From Strigamia acuminata (lineage: Eukaryota; Arthropoda; Chilopoda; Geophilomorpha; Linotaeniidae): DNA of 64,000 nucleotides. Below are positions 1 to 10,960 of this stretch, piece after piece. A program made the position numbers and the translations under genes. The stretch spans positions 17,014,427 through 17,078,426 of the forward strand of contig OX442315.1 of assembly GCA_949358305.1 (NCBI GenBank), in the 5' to 3' direction. The first letter of the stretch is position 1. Every line of letters starts with the position of its first letter. The notes beneath the pieces are model-generated. The model was not told the origin of the DNA. It saw only the letters and a list, made by a program, of their open reading frames with translations, and did no database searches.

Positions 1-1427
1 TAAAGTCCAATTTCGAAAATTGAACACTCCATTAAGAGGTGATTGCATTTTCTTTCAAGAGAATGGAGTCAGCACTAGTAAGAACATTCTTGAAATACTG
101 CCTTCTAAAACATTATTTTTCTCATTGACGCGAGTGATTTCACTTTATGCAAGTAAAAAAGCGTAAAAAGAAAAATGAAAATTATGTGATTTATGCTTTA
201 TCATAAATTCCTTGAGCGAGACACGTGTGAAGTGACTTCTAAATGAGCTTTGCAAATGATACATTTGCCGATATCAATTCATTAGTGCTTCAATTTAGAA
301 CTTTCTTCGTCACTTTCCAGCGTCATTAAATTTTGAGCAAAACCTACAGAATAATTATAACGATTTATATATATTTTTTTAATTCCGCCACTCAACAAGA
401 AATAACTATTTCATAATGTAAAAAAAAAAGAAAGAGTGGGAAGAAAAAAAAGCCTTAAATTCACAAGAAGCTTAAAAAGTTAAAATCACAAATCCGAAGC
501 CAAATTTAAAATGCATTTAATGGAAGCCAATTAAACAAGAATAATTACTTTTATCAGTTTTCCCAAAATCTCATGTCAGCAATTTGCAAACGAAATTAAA
601 ACCGAAATTTGCTCCAAGTAAAAAAAAGAAAAAAAATCCAATGAAGTTTATGTCAATTACTGCCGTCCGTCTATCCTGTTTGGCTGTTGGCTCCGCTGAA
701 ACATGACCTGCAAGAATTCTCCAGCTTTACCATATACAGTATTGACAAGGAAATCCACTTTACCAACCCCAGACAAGGTACTTAAAAAGAAGTATTTCAC
801 AGTAAACAACTGTAACATACAAAAGTATTTTCTAAAAAATAAAAATTTTAAAATATTTAATTTTAATACGTGTTCAAAATGGGGATATTTACATGCTTAC
901 AAACTCGACGTTTTGTGCATCAAACATCGGGTCTGCTTGAAGCAATGGTCGCTTTAATCGATTTCGGTCGCGAAAGATCGATAAGAGACTTTACTCGCGA
1001 CCCTAGATGCACAAGTGTATTATTTTCTCCATACGTACTTGGAACAACAACCGTTTGCAAGTCAGAAAACAAGGCGTGAATAATGGGAGCACGAGATAAA
1101 ATGGTAAATAGCGTATCAATTGGTTTTATAAAGAAGAAATTCAAGGAATGGTTTATTGTGCACATCTGAACTTTGCTGCTGAACATTTACGTAGAAGGAA
1201 AAGCCAACCAACTGCATGAAAAGGGGACATTTCAATCTTGTAAGAAAAAAGTTAAGTTTGTTTTTTGCTAGTTGTTTATGACTTCTCATTATCGATTTCT
1301 AATTATAAAACTGCTTTTGTTATTCAAATAAAAGGAAAAACTCGTTATTTGTCTTTATAAATTCTAAATGTGAGTCTTCCAACAGTTTATCTACCACAAA
1401 TGGCCTTAAAATAAAGAACTTTTACTT
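1..1427. other. AT-rich region without a recognisable gene
   Basis: Short open frames occur on both strands, the longest about 88 codons, but none has a recognisable domain, a convincing start context or flanking splice sites. Homopolymer A runs are frequent. It ends where the left copy of the 98-bp repeat flanking the copia element begins. Confidence 0.6.
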
Positions 1428-1525
1428 ACATTTTTTTATAGACTTGGATAAAAACATTTGAAATGTTCTCTCTCTCTCTCTCTCTTTTTCTTTACTGCAT
1501 TTTTATTAAAACTTTGCAAAGCTTT
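1428..1525. repeat. 98-bp direct repeat flanking copia, left copy
   Basis: This stretch is identical over 98 bp to 5674-5771, including the same 17-nt CT tract. It abuts the truncated 3' end of the copia element. It is not the LTR: the copia LTR is a different 161-bp sequence at 5516-5676. The outermost bases (ACA on one side, one T on the other) could be chance identity, so the duplication is 94-98 bp. Confidence 0.9.
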
Positions 1526-4500
1526 TCTTTCAAACTGGTTTGAACCACAAAGAACTTGAATGCCGGGTGTGCAGTCAGTGTAGATTGGTACGCATCTTGG
1601 CACGCAATCCCCCTCACCGACCTCGCTTAGGAAATCTCTTGCCCATTTGATTATTTTGAGCAGTTCACAAATCGCAAGTATCTCGCTCTCGGTGGTGGAC
1701 ATCGCCACCAAACGTTGTCTTTTCGTTTTCCATCCGATAGTTGCGTCGCCGATCTTTAAAATCAAGCCCGTGTGTGACTTAGCATCTTGGGTTACACACC
1801 AACTTGCGTCCGCGAATCCTTGTAAGCTTCCTTCTTTGCTTGAGAAGAACAAACGCAAATCTTTTGTACCGTTGACATAACGCAAAACGCGTTTCGCTGC
1901 TCGAAAGTGCAGTTGGCGAGGATCTTTGGAGAAAGCTGAGAGAGCGCTCACAGCATATGACAAATCCGGACGAGAAACAATCATCAGGTGCATCAAAGAA
2001 CCGATGATCTGCTGGTATAAATTCTGATCAACCTTCTTTGATTTGTCGAAGTCCTCCAAATCCTGTCCTGTTGCCATCGGCGTTTTCGCAGTGATCCCAT
2101 TGAGTAAGTCAAATTTTGTCAAAATGTCGTTTACATATTTTTGTTGTCCCACGTATACTCCGTCCTTAGTGACCGAAATTTCCATTCCGAGAAGGAAGTG
2201 AACTTCCCCCATGTCGACTATTTCGAAAACCTTCTTTAGTCGTTTTAGTATCCGATCAAGAATTCTTTGTCTCGTGAAAGCAGCCAAAATATCGTCCACG
2301 TACACGCCCAAAATTATGTAGTCATTTTTATGTCTATAAATATAGACACACCGGTCGTTTATGAGCGGTTTCAAGCCAATCTTGATCAGTTCCTGGTCAA
2401 GTCGCTCGTTCCAGCATCGCCCCGACTGGCGCAACCCGTACAGGCTGCGTTCCAGTCGGCAAACGAGATCGTCTTGCTCGTAACCTTCCGGTTGTTCCAT
2501 AAAGATGACTTCGTCCAACAATCCGTAAAGGTACGCGGTCTTAATGTCGAACTGTCGCGTCAACAGTCCGTGTCTGGCTATCATCGAAAGTATGATCCGG
2601 AGCGACTCCATCCTCACTACGGGCGAAAAAGTCTCCGTGAAATCCACACCAGGTCGTTGGGAATACCCCACCGCCACCAGGCGTGCCTTATACTTATTGA
2701 CGCTTCTGTCGGCATTAAGTTTAATGCGGAAAATCCATTTGCTTTTCACCGTCACTGTCTGTCTTTCCCTCTTTACAAGTGTCCATACTTTATTGATGTG
2801 TAGAGAATTAATCTCGCTGTCCATCGCTTCTTGCCATTTCTTTCTGTCATTGCAGTTTACCGCCTCTACGTAAGTTTCAGGAGTGAACAGCTCTTCCACA
2901 CACTCTATTGCAGCATTGACCGCCTCTTGTTGCGCTGCTATGCGCTCCGAGCGTCGCACTCCCTCTTGTTGCAATCGCTCTTCGCGCTGCGCAAGCTGTT
3001 CCGCCAGTCTCTGCTCAAGCGCCGCTTTCGTCGCGCCCCTGGGTCGCCCCACCTGCACCGGCTGAAGTGGCTGCGGTGCGGCGTCGTCAACAGCGATAAC
3101 CGGGTGTTCGACCTCGTCTTGAGCGTCCTGCAACTCGTTCACCGGTTCAACAGGAAAAATGGCGTCTTCCTCTTCTTGGCAAAAACGTTGCTTTGCCCCC
3201 TCATCGTTTAAACCAAAAACGTCTGCACCTCGCACCTCCTCATTGAATCCTACCGTCCTGCCCTCTTCTACTTTACCGTCTTTCGGAACGTAAATTCGAT
3301 AGGCTTTCCTGTCGACTGAATAACCGACAAATATGCCGTGTTTGGCTTTCGGATCCAATTTCCGTCGCTTTTCCTCCGGTATGTGCAAAAAGGCTTCGCA
3401 ACCAAAAATCCGCAAGAATGCAACTGTCGTCTTGTGTTTCGACCATAACTCCTCGGGTGTAAAATCCCCATTCGGCTTGGTAAACGATCTATTTTTGACA
3501 TAGACCGATGTGGCGATCGCTTCGGCCCAAAACTTCAAAGGAAGGCCCGATTTGATTAGCAGTGTCCGAGCCGCCTCTACCAGCGTACGATTCGCTCTCT
3601 CAGAAATTCCATTACTAGAAGGATTAAAGGGAACCGTAAGCTCGTGCAGAATGCCCTCAGATTCGAAAAAACGCTTGAAATTTGCATTGACAAATTCCCC
3701 ACCGTTGTCACTTCTAAACCTTTTGAGTTTGTAGCCAGTTTGCTTCTCTGCCATGTTCTTGAATATTTCAAAATGTTCAAAGCATTGAGATTTCTCCCGC
3801 AAGAAAAACGCGAATTTTTTGCGTGTAAAATCATCAGTTAGAATCAAAGCATACTTGCTGCCTCCCAGCGATGCAGTCTGAAACGGTCCAACCATATCCC
3901 CATGAATAAGTTGCAAAACTTCAGATGACTGCTTCCCCTTGACTCTTTTGTACGGGCTTCTCGTCATTTTTCCCAACGTGCATGCAGTGCATTTTTCCAA
4001 ATGCACGTCCGCATATTCCAGCCCGTGCACAATCTGTTTGTCTCGCATTTTATCTATTGCACGCTCATTTAAATGACACAGTCGCTCATGCCACAATTCC
4101 TTGCTGGCTGGGCGAGGTTGCACAGAAACTGCGTTGGCTTCCTCTCCAACCCATTGGTGCAGTAAATACATGCTGCCATTTAATGTTCCTGTTGCAATCG
4201 TCATTCCTCTTGGGTCCTTAATTTCCGCGACTTTATTGTTGAATGAAATCGCATAATTATTAGCGGTAAGACGTGGAATTGACAACAGATTGCCTTTCAA
4301 CTCTGGCACAAATAAGACGTCGAGGAGCAAAATCTTCATGAATTCCGTTTCTGAAAGCTTGCATCTCAAAATGATATTCCCTTTCCCCGTAGCCAACAAT
4401 TTTGCGCCCTTTTTGGCTGTGGTGACCACTGCTTCGATTTCCTTGAAAGTCCCAAACAATTCCCGTTTTCCAGACATATGCGCCGACGCGCCGGAATCGA

Positions 4501-5395
4501 GAATCCACTCGTCTTGACAATCGTCGCCGCCCAAATCGACGACAAAAGCATGCTGGATAACCGCTTCCTGTTGTGCTATTTTTGCCGTGGCTGCCTCTCT
4601 TGGTCGTTGTGACGCTGGACTCGGCCTCTTTTCGGGGTAGCGCTGCCAACAATTCTTGGCAATGTGGCCACTTTTACCACATTCATAACAGGCTGATTTT
4701 GAAACGTTTTTCAACTTCTTGCCGCCCGAATTACGTCCCACCTGCGCCTTGAACGCAACCGTCACGTTGTCCACGGTCTGTCCCTTTGAGTGGAATGTCG
4801 CCCACTGATCTTCCATTTTCAGTGACCGTCGCAAATCTTCAAATTTCGCGTCTGCCGCGTCACGATAATTTCGTGCAATATTGCCATATTTTGGCAAAAG
4901 TCCTCGTGTCGTGTAATGAAGAATCTCGCGGTCCGAAACAACCTTTCCTACCGCTTTGGCTTTTGCCTGAATCGACTTGGCCCTGTTCAAGTAACCATCC
5001 GTCGACTCGTCGTGTCTCATGCGCAGCTCCGCAAGTTCCGAACCAGCGTCAATTTGTCGCTCTTCCGTGGTACCTGCGTACTGCGCTTTCAACGCCTCCC
5101 AAAGCGCCTTGGCCTCGGTAAAAGCCATACAGTTTGTGGCTTCTTCGTCCGACATCGTTAAAACTATAATCCCTAAAGCCTCGTCATTATTTTTGGCCCA
5201 CGCTTCGTGCTTCTTCAGCGCGTCTGCATACGTTGCATCCGTCGCGTCGGGCACTATCGGCTCCGGTTTCGTGATGACGCCTTTCAAACCTTTTGCAGCT
5301 AGAAGTGTCCCCACTTTGAATTGCCAAGTAAAATAGTTTTGAGGTTTTAGAAGTTCAATTCGATTCAAAGATGTACTTGCAATCGCATCCGCCAT
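1436..5395 (-). CDS. gag-pol: copia Gag-Pol polyprotein, C-terminally truncated
   Basis: A single 1,319-codon ORF from an ATG. The N-terminal gag domain has a CCHC zinc knuckle (C236-x2-C239-x4-H244-x4-C249). The aspartic protease motif is DSGAS at 300-304. The integrase has an HHCC zinc motif (H436-x4-H441-x27-C469-x2-C472) and D500, D563, E599, which fits D,D35E. The reverse transcriptase has D950 and the YVDD box at 1032-1035. RNase H keeps D1196, E1236 and D1274. Integrase before RT defines Ty1/copia. From residue about 1292 the reading runs into the flanking repeat, and the arginine/glutamate tail at about 1304-1310 is merely the translated CT microsatellite. The usual RNase H end (the TKHIDxRYH-type block) is absent. 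The product would make virus-like particles and copy and integrate element cDNA. With one LTR and a broken RNase H this copy should not be autonomous. Confidence 0.95.
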   Translation of the reverse strand: MADAIASTSLNRIELLKPQNYFTWQFKVGTLLAAKGLKGVITKPEPIVPDATDATYADALKKHEAWAKNNDEALGIIVLTMSDEEATNCMAFTEAKALWEALKAQYAGTTEERQIDAGSELAELRMRHDESTDGYLNRAKSIQAKAKAVGKVVSDREILHYTTRGLLPKYGNIARNYRDAADAKFEDLRRSLKMEDQWATFHSKGQTVDNVTVAFKAQVGRNSGGKKLKNVSKSACYECGKSGHIAKNCWQRYPEKRPSPASQRPREAATAKIAQQEAVIQHAFVVDLGGDDCQDEWILDSGASAHMSGKRELFGTFKEIEAVVTTAKKGAKLLATGKGNIILRCKLSETEFMKILLLDVLFVPELKGNLLSIPRLTANNYAISFNNKVAEIKDPRGMTIATGTLNGSMYLLHQWVGEEANAVSVQPRPASKELWHERLCHLNERAIDKMRDKQIVHGLEYADVHLEKCTACTLGKMTRSPYKRVKGKQSSEVLQLIHGDMVGPFQTASLGGSKYALILTDDFTRKKFAFFLREKSQCFEHFEIFKNMAEKQTGYKLKRFRSDNGGEFVNANFKRFFESEGILHELTVPFNPSSNGISERANRTLVEAARTLLIKSGLPLKFWAEAIATSVYVKNRSFTKPNGDFTPEELWSKHKTTVAFLRIFGCEAFLHIPEEKRRKLDPKAKHGIFVGYSVDRKAYRIYVPKDGKVEEGRTVGFNEEVRGADVFGLNDEGAKQRFCQEEEDAIFPVEPVNELQDAQDEVEHPVIAVDDAAPQPLQPVQVGRPRGATKAALEQRLAEQLAQREERLQQEGVRRSERIAAQQEAVNAAIECVEELFTPETYVEAVNCNDRKKWQEAMDSEINSLHINKVWTLVKRERQTVTVKSKWIFRIKLNADRSVNKYKARLVAVGYSQRPGVDFTETFSPVVRMESLRIILSMIARHGLLTRQFDIKTAYLYGLLDEVIFMEQPEGYEQDDLVCRLERSLYGLRQSGRCWNERLDQELIKIGLKPLINDRCVYIYRHKNDYIILGVYVDDILAAFTRQRILDRILKRLKKVFEIVDMGEVHFLLGMEISVTKDGVYVGQQKYVNDILTKFDLLNGITAKTPMATGQDLEDFDKSKKVDQNLYQQIIGSLMHLMIVSRPDLSYAVSALSAFSKDPRQLHFRAAKRVLRYVNGTKDLRLFFSSKEGSLQGFADASWCVTQDAKSHTGLILKIGDATIGWKTKRQRLVAMSTTESEILAICELLKIIKWARDFLSEVGEGDCVPRCVPIYTDCTPGIQVLCGSNQFERKALQSFNKNAVKKKREREREHFKCFYPSL

Positions 5396-5496
5396 CTTCC
5401 TTGTTCGATCGTTACGCCTTGTTTTTCAATTCTTCTTTCACCGCAAATTCTCCACAAATCGTCGCCAAAATGGAACGTTTCTATCTTGCAAAGAAA

Positions 5497-5513
5497 CCAG
5501 ACTCCTGCTACCA
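5497..5513 (-). other. copia primer binding site, tRNA-iMet-like
   Basis: On the minus strand this reads TGGTAGCAGGAGTCTGG, starting 2 nt downstream of the 5' LTR end. The first nine bases (TGGTAGCAG) match the complement of the initiator tRNA-Met 3' end, which copia elements often use. The later bases diverge, so the primer identity is only partly supported. Confidence 0.6.
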
Positions 5514-5515
5514 CT

Positions 5516-5676
5516 TGTGAGTGTACGTGTGTGTGCAGAAAATGTAGGAAGAAGAAAGCTTTTTCAACAAGAAACTGATGAGATGTATATTCAATACAAG
5601 TAACACAATAATACAGAACATGCGCGCAGTGCGCGTTACCAAGCAACTTAAACTATGATAACATATATATCTCACA
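5516..5676 (-). repeat. copia 5' LTR (161 bp)
   Basis: The boundaries come from the terminal inverted repeat TGTGAG...CTCACA and from the PBS-like site 2 nt inside. It is short, as in some compact copia lineages. No second copy exists in the window because the 3' end of the element is lost. It contains a GCGCGC-AGT-GCGCG near-palindrome at about 5625. No clear TATA box or polyadenylation signal could be assigned. Confidence 0.75.
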
Positions 5677-5771
5677 TTTTTTTATAGACTTGGATAAAAA
5701 CATTTGAAATGTTCTCTCTCTCTCTCTCTCTTTTTCTTTACTGCATTTTTATTAAAACTTTGCAAAGCTTT
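5674..5771. repeat. 98-bp direct repeat flanking copia, right copy
   Basis: Identical to 1428-1525. It begins at the outer edge of the copia 5' LTR, sharing its last three bases, and runs into unrelated flanking DNA. See the matching entry and the finding on how this may have formed. Confidence 0.9.
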
Positions 5772-8598
5772 ACGGAGAAAAGATGTTAACCAACTCACAA
5801 AACAAATTTCTTTAAAAAAAAAAAGATTATTTTTGACAATAATATTCATCAGTATTACTAAATTCAAAAAACTAAACAACAGATAAAACAAGTAAAAAAA
5901 AAACCATTTATTTTTGATGAGATGTTCTTGTGTCACATTAAGATATCAATCTAAAACTTTCTTTTACGGCTCCCAGCTATACAAACGCTGCAAAGCAAAC
6001 TAATTTTTTAATTTTATATTTTAACAAAAAAAGAGTTACTTTAAATCAGTGACTTTTAATTAAATCTTTCACAAATGTTATAAAAAATTCACAAACCCGC
6101 ATACGATATTTTAAACAATTTTTGTTTTTCCTATAGTTGGAGGATTGAGTTTAGAACATTTATTTTAAATCTGTATTTTTTATTCATGCAGTGTGGTATC
6201 AGCTGAAAAAAAAAATGCTTGAATTTTATAACTAACTTTCAAATAATAAATTTAACAAATTGAAAAGCATGATTAATATTCTTGCCAAGATCTTTAATGT
6301 CATTAATAAAAGCGTAAGGATATAGCATGAATACTAATAATAAAAAATTAAATTTGAACTATCAAATAATAAAGTCTGTGTTTTTATTTTGTTGTTTTGA
6401 ATTCTTTTAAAATAATGTTCTATTAAAATTTATATATTTATTTATTTTAAATATTGGACATTGAAAAACACTTACATTATTGCTGCAAAAGTATGTGGAA
6501 TGATGTTTGTGAGTACTGTACCTCAGTGATTACATTAACTTCTTTTTGAATAATGTTCTTCAATTCACCCTTTCTGCTATTTTGCCATCAATTTGCTTTT
6601 CTTCCACCGCCTACTCACATTTTCTGCACTTCCACGATCATACAAAAAAAAATCAATTTTGCGTCTATTATTGATATTGCTTTTAATATAAAACAATCTA
6701 ATAACATGACGAATTAAAAACAATTTAAAAATAAAGAAAAAAAGAGCCTAATGTGTTTTAATTTGACTTCAAATTTGATTACTGAATGCTTCCCGTAAAC
6801 AAGCACACAATAGTAATAAAACGAATATTATCAGTTTAAATTCACGAGTGTATTTTTGTATTAAATTTAATTTAAAAAAGCGATTTTTCCAATTATAAAT
6901 GAAAAGTTAATTTACATATTTGTGAGAATGATCAGTCAAACATTGGGTTTGATTGTTCCAACTAGACTACTTTATTCATATAGAACAGATCCCTGAATAC
7001 TAAGACTGACCCCCAGGAGGAGCAATAGCTCACAATATTTTCAGAAAAACTTGCCTTTTGCTTTTCTTTATAAAAATTAAAAACAACTTAATTAACTCCT
7101 AATATCGGTTTCCAGCAAATTTACTGTCCTCTAATAATGAAATTTAATAGATTAAACTGAACTAAATTTTCCTTAAAACCTTGTTATTTTAAAAAATTTT
7201 AAATTTTGCAGACGTAAACCTAAAAGACAATATAAAAAATAGCAAATTCAGCATTAATATAATGCTGTTTAAAAATCATTCAAGATCATTTCTAAGTAGA
7301 ATTGTAATAAAAACAAAAAGGAATACGAAGAAGAAGAAGAAAATAGAGATAGTAGCCACTTTTTCCCTCTCCCAATCCGCTTCTTGTCATGGAAGATGAG
7401 GATTGTTTCAAACACAGTCGCACGTGGCTCTCATTTAACTTGGATGACTCATTATCATGCAAATAGCTTAAGGCAAGTGCTACCTAGCCTCTTTTCCTCC
7501 TTCAGGTATCATCATTGAGCACGACTCGAAAACCCCATTTGAAACTTTTATTGGCCGCCGGATTTTTTCGTGTAATTGACTTTCTTTCGTCATTCACGTC
7601 CATCGCGCCATTGTGTCCAACTTGATCTCTCTTCCGAATAATATAAAAAGAATGAGAAGAAAAAAAGTATAGCGACGAATAAATTTTTACACCGCTTTTT
7701 ATGTGATTAAATTACCAATAAAATAAATGACAATTTCATTTTTGCAGTTTTCTTATCTTCGAATTTCATACGACTTATCAACTGTACATTATTTCTTTTG
7801 CGTTCATTTTGTTGCAATTGCAGAGTTATTAACTGTACGTTTACATAAAATTATATTCAAGTTGATATTATATAATAAAAAAATAATACCACATATCTAT
7901 TGTTTAAAAAATGGCTGCAAAGTTTTAACTAAAAGAAATCAAAGCCAGAAAATCGATGGTCTTGAATACTGTACCATAAAAGGCCTATTTAAAAACAAAA
8001 TCAATATTTTGGTACCATACTGCAGTAAGCGAAGATAAGTAGATAAACATGTTACTTGAGCAACAACAAAACCAAAATCTCTTGAGTTTAGAGAAAATGA
8101 AGTTCCTGCTTTGAAGAATATCTGAAGAAAACCTCATTGAAGTTAATTTTATTTCAAACTACATAATTAGAATTTTTTTTTAAAAGGTGCATTCAAAGTT
8201 TCTGCTTTTGTTGATTTCTATAAACGGAATTGACACAAACAACAACCATAAACCATCACCAGAGTTTCAATTGCCATTTACTTGTAAAACCTGAAACTAT
8301 AAATAAAACCCAAAGCGAAATAATCTCGCACACAACTATGATTTTGTATCTTCTAGTTTATTTTCTGCTCATGGATGCACGAAAAATCATATAAAAGAAA
8401 ATTTGAATAAATTTAAACATTTAACCATGTAACCATAAATTAATTCATAAATTAAACTTCTCGGATAGGAATGTTCGCGAGACAGGTGAGACAAGAGACA
8501 AGGCATGTCAATCTCGCCCCGTGTAATTGTGATGTGTTCGAGATCATTTAGTTTTCAATTTCAGACTGAATTTGTACAAGAAAATTTCCCTCTCACAG
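5772..8598. other. AT-rich non-coding region
   Basis: No coding region is supported here. It contains long A/T runs and a short GAA microsatellite at about 7327-7341. A 25-codon ATG frame at 7389 lies in a slightly GC-richer patch (about 7360-7630), but it has no domain and no good splice donor. Confidence 0.6.
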
Positions 8599-10955
8599 GA
8601 TATGGCAACCATGGAGCAACCCCAATCTACCCAGCAACTCCCTAATTCGAGCAATTAGTGAGCCACATGAGAGATGGGTAAAAAATACAAAAAAAATATA
8701 TATAATTTTTTCAAAATAATAAAAATTTTAGAAAAATTTCCTACCTTTTGAAACTGAATATTTAAATCACCACAGATTTTCTCCACTCCAACCTAGAGAC
8801 GATAGATGTCTCGATTACTTTTGCAAGAGAAGCTTTGATGACCGATTGCTGGCATTATTAATAGTACACACTAAAGACAATCTCGTTTCATCTCAGTTTG
8901 AGACGAGACGAAAAATAACGGTTATCGATTCGACTGAAATTAGTAAGAAGATTTATCCCAAAAAATTATATTATATTATAAGCATAAAAACTCGCTTCAT
9001 TGAGCTTCATTGTACAACATTACTGCCAGCGCAAGAAAACAACTTCTGCGCACAAAATAAGTAAAATTGATTGAGCTAATTGCCTATAGCAGTTAAACTC
9101 ATAAAGACATAAATTAACTTTCCAAACTTCAATATGGTAACTAAATTATTAATTCATTTTTGCTGAAGCAACTTAAGCTTTAAAAACATTGCACGAGTAA
9201 ACGAAGAACCAACTTGCATTTAGTTGATTGAGCTATCTGTTTACATAAACATTACACAATTTCTGCTTATACTCCCAATCTCAAAATCTCAAAAACATAC
9301 AATTTTTAAAAAAAATTATTTTAATGAGCCCTTTAGTTCAAAATTGCTCAGCAAGATGCACTAACTGTAAAAATAATTCCTAATTTGAAATGATCGATGC
9401 AATCTTCAATAATATAAACAAGCAGATTTACTAAATAGATAGCATTTGAAGCTTTGATTGTTTACTTCAAATTACTATAACTTCTATTTTTTTCTTGGAT
9501 TTGTGTTTGTGCATCTCAGATGCAGTATCTTATTTACTGCATTCAAAAAGCTTTTGAGGGGGCTTTATCGTCTTTAAACAAATCTAACTGCAAATTTTAA
9601 ACTGTTTAATTGGAAATGTTTTGAAAGGTTGTTTATACTTTTAGTTTAATTAAATAACATCTTAAGTGCAATGAAAATATATCAAATTTAAACAGCGGAG
9701 ATAACCAATTTAATATTTCAAATGTTAATAATTAATTTCAGCGTCTTGTTGTACTTGCGGCTTGCACGCTATTGAAAGCAATTGGTGGAAATGGCACCAA
9801 CAACCCAAGTACATAAGCGTCAGTCCCATGGTCAATGCAAAGCAGTCCCTATATACAAATAAATGGTCAATTAACTTAAGGTTGAACCATTTGTCCATTT
9901 TGTGGAGATGTTGCCATCGGTTCTCCCAATCTACACGACGAAAACCGATTTTTATTCACTGTTCGGGTCCGAAGATTAACTCAAAATACGATTAAAAATT
10001 AATTTCACTAATGTCCTTAATAAATATTTCTCATGGATTTAAATAAAAGTAAAAACAGAATTTAAAAGAAACGAATGAAATTAAGTATACAGTTTTTATT
10101 TTGTATATTCATGTGGGAAATCTTGAATAAAATAAAAATAAAAATAAAAAGATCTGTCATTGATTAGAAAAACATAAGAAAAGGTTTTTTACTTTTGGCT
10201 CACCTTTTCATTAGTTGATTTCAGTCACTATAAAAAACATACACAATAAAAAAAAAAGAATTTTATGAGCATATCGTCGCTTGCTCCAAGCACAAACTCA
10301 TCCAAAACTACACCATAAGAAGATGAATAATAGTCATGTCTTTGAAACAATGCTCAGACGATTCTTGCTCATCAATGTCGCGTGGCGCTATTTAAAAAGA
10401 TTTATGAGGGGAATGATTAGTACAAAGGAAGTGATGAACAACACTCACATAGCTATTCATTGTGTCAAATGAGGCAACGTTGTTGTTGTTGTTGCTCACA
10501 TTCCTCTTCCTCTCCTACTGCTATTGTAAATTGCCATGCAAGAAAACGAACTCACGCACAAATGAATGAAATTTGCCACGTGTTCCGAATCAGCACTTAA
10601 AAGCACTTCGTGTGTTTTGGAAATTGGAGAAAAAGAAGTAAAATAAAAGAGATATCTGAAAGAAAAATCCATTCGTTTTAAATTAATGTAACGACAAAAC
10701 TATTGCATTTCCTTACAGTGCAAACTGCATCAGCATCTGTCACAGTGTGAGGTCAAAAGAAAGCACAATTGCAGTCCCGCAAGGTGACGAGTTGCGCGAC
10801 GTAGGGAAGACAAAGTAATTACATTTTTCGTATTTTTGCTCCCACTCCTCTTCTCCTTAGTCCCTGCTGTCCGGAAAGTGGAGAAACAGCTTCCCCATTA
10901 CACACGGAAAGAGATGATATCCGAGATCAGTGCATTTAATGGAGAAAGAATAAGG
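8599..10955 (+). CDS. possible multi-exon gene with four small exons (speculative)
   Basis: Four short GC-richer segments each follow a good polypyrimidine-AG acceptor and end at a GT donor: 8599-8657 (donor GTGAGC), 9742-9808 (GTACAT), 10719-10783 (GTGACG) and 10861-10955 (GTGAGC). Joined in one frame they stay open. The last exon follows a very strong pyrimidine tract after a 77-bp intron and reads as a lysine/arginine/glutamate-rich peptide; if it is not spliced further, that frame closes at a TGA overlapping the donor. Exon lengths are only 59-95 nt, so an open frame across all four could arise by chance. No start codon exon or protein family is recognised. Confidence 0.22.
10125..10150. 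repeat. AAAAT-type microsatellite
   Basis: Repeated AATAAA/AAAAT units. Similar simple A-rich tracts occur at 13815-13847. Confidence 0.7.
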
Positions 10956-10960
10956 AAAAG

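Larger units (their letters stand above)
1526..5676 (-). mobile_element. Ty1/copia LTR retrotransposon, truncated at its 3' end
   Basis: In element order on the minus strand: 5' LTR (5676-5516), PBS-like site (5513-5497), short leader, and one gag-pol ORF starting at ATG 5395. The ORF carries gag with a zinc knuckle, protease, integrase, reverse transcriptase and most of RNase H, in the copia order with integrase before RT. The 3' end is missing: sequence similarity to copia RNase H stops at about 1526 and there is no 3' LTR. The insertion is bordered by a 98-bp direct duplication instead of the usual 5-bp target duplication. The coding part is clearly more GC-rich than the surrounding DNA. 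No stop or frameshift is seen in the remaining ORF, so the insertion is probably not old. Confidence 0.95.

Noticed and set aside
1428-1525. 98-bp repeat as the copia LTR
   Set aside because: It lacks TG...CA ends and lies outside the 161-bp LTR defined by TGTGAG...CTCACA and the PBS-like site.
5682-5936. Minus ORF sharing its C-terminus with the copia polyprotein
   Set aside because: The shared tail is just translation of the 98-bp duplicated flank, including the CT microsatellite.
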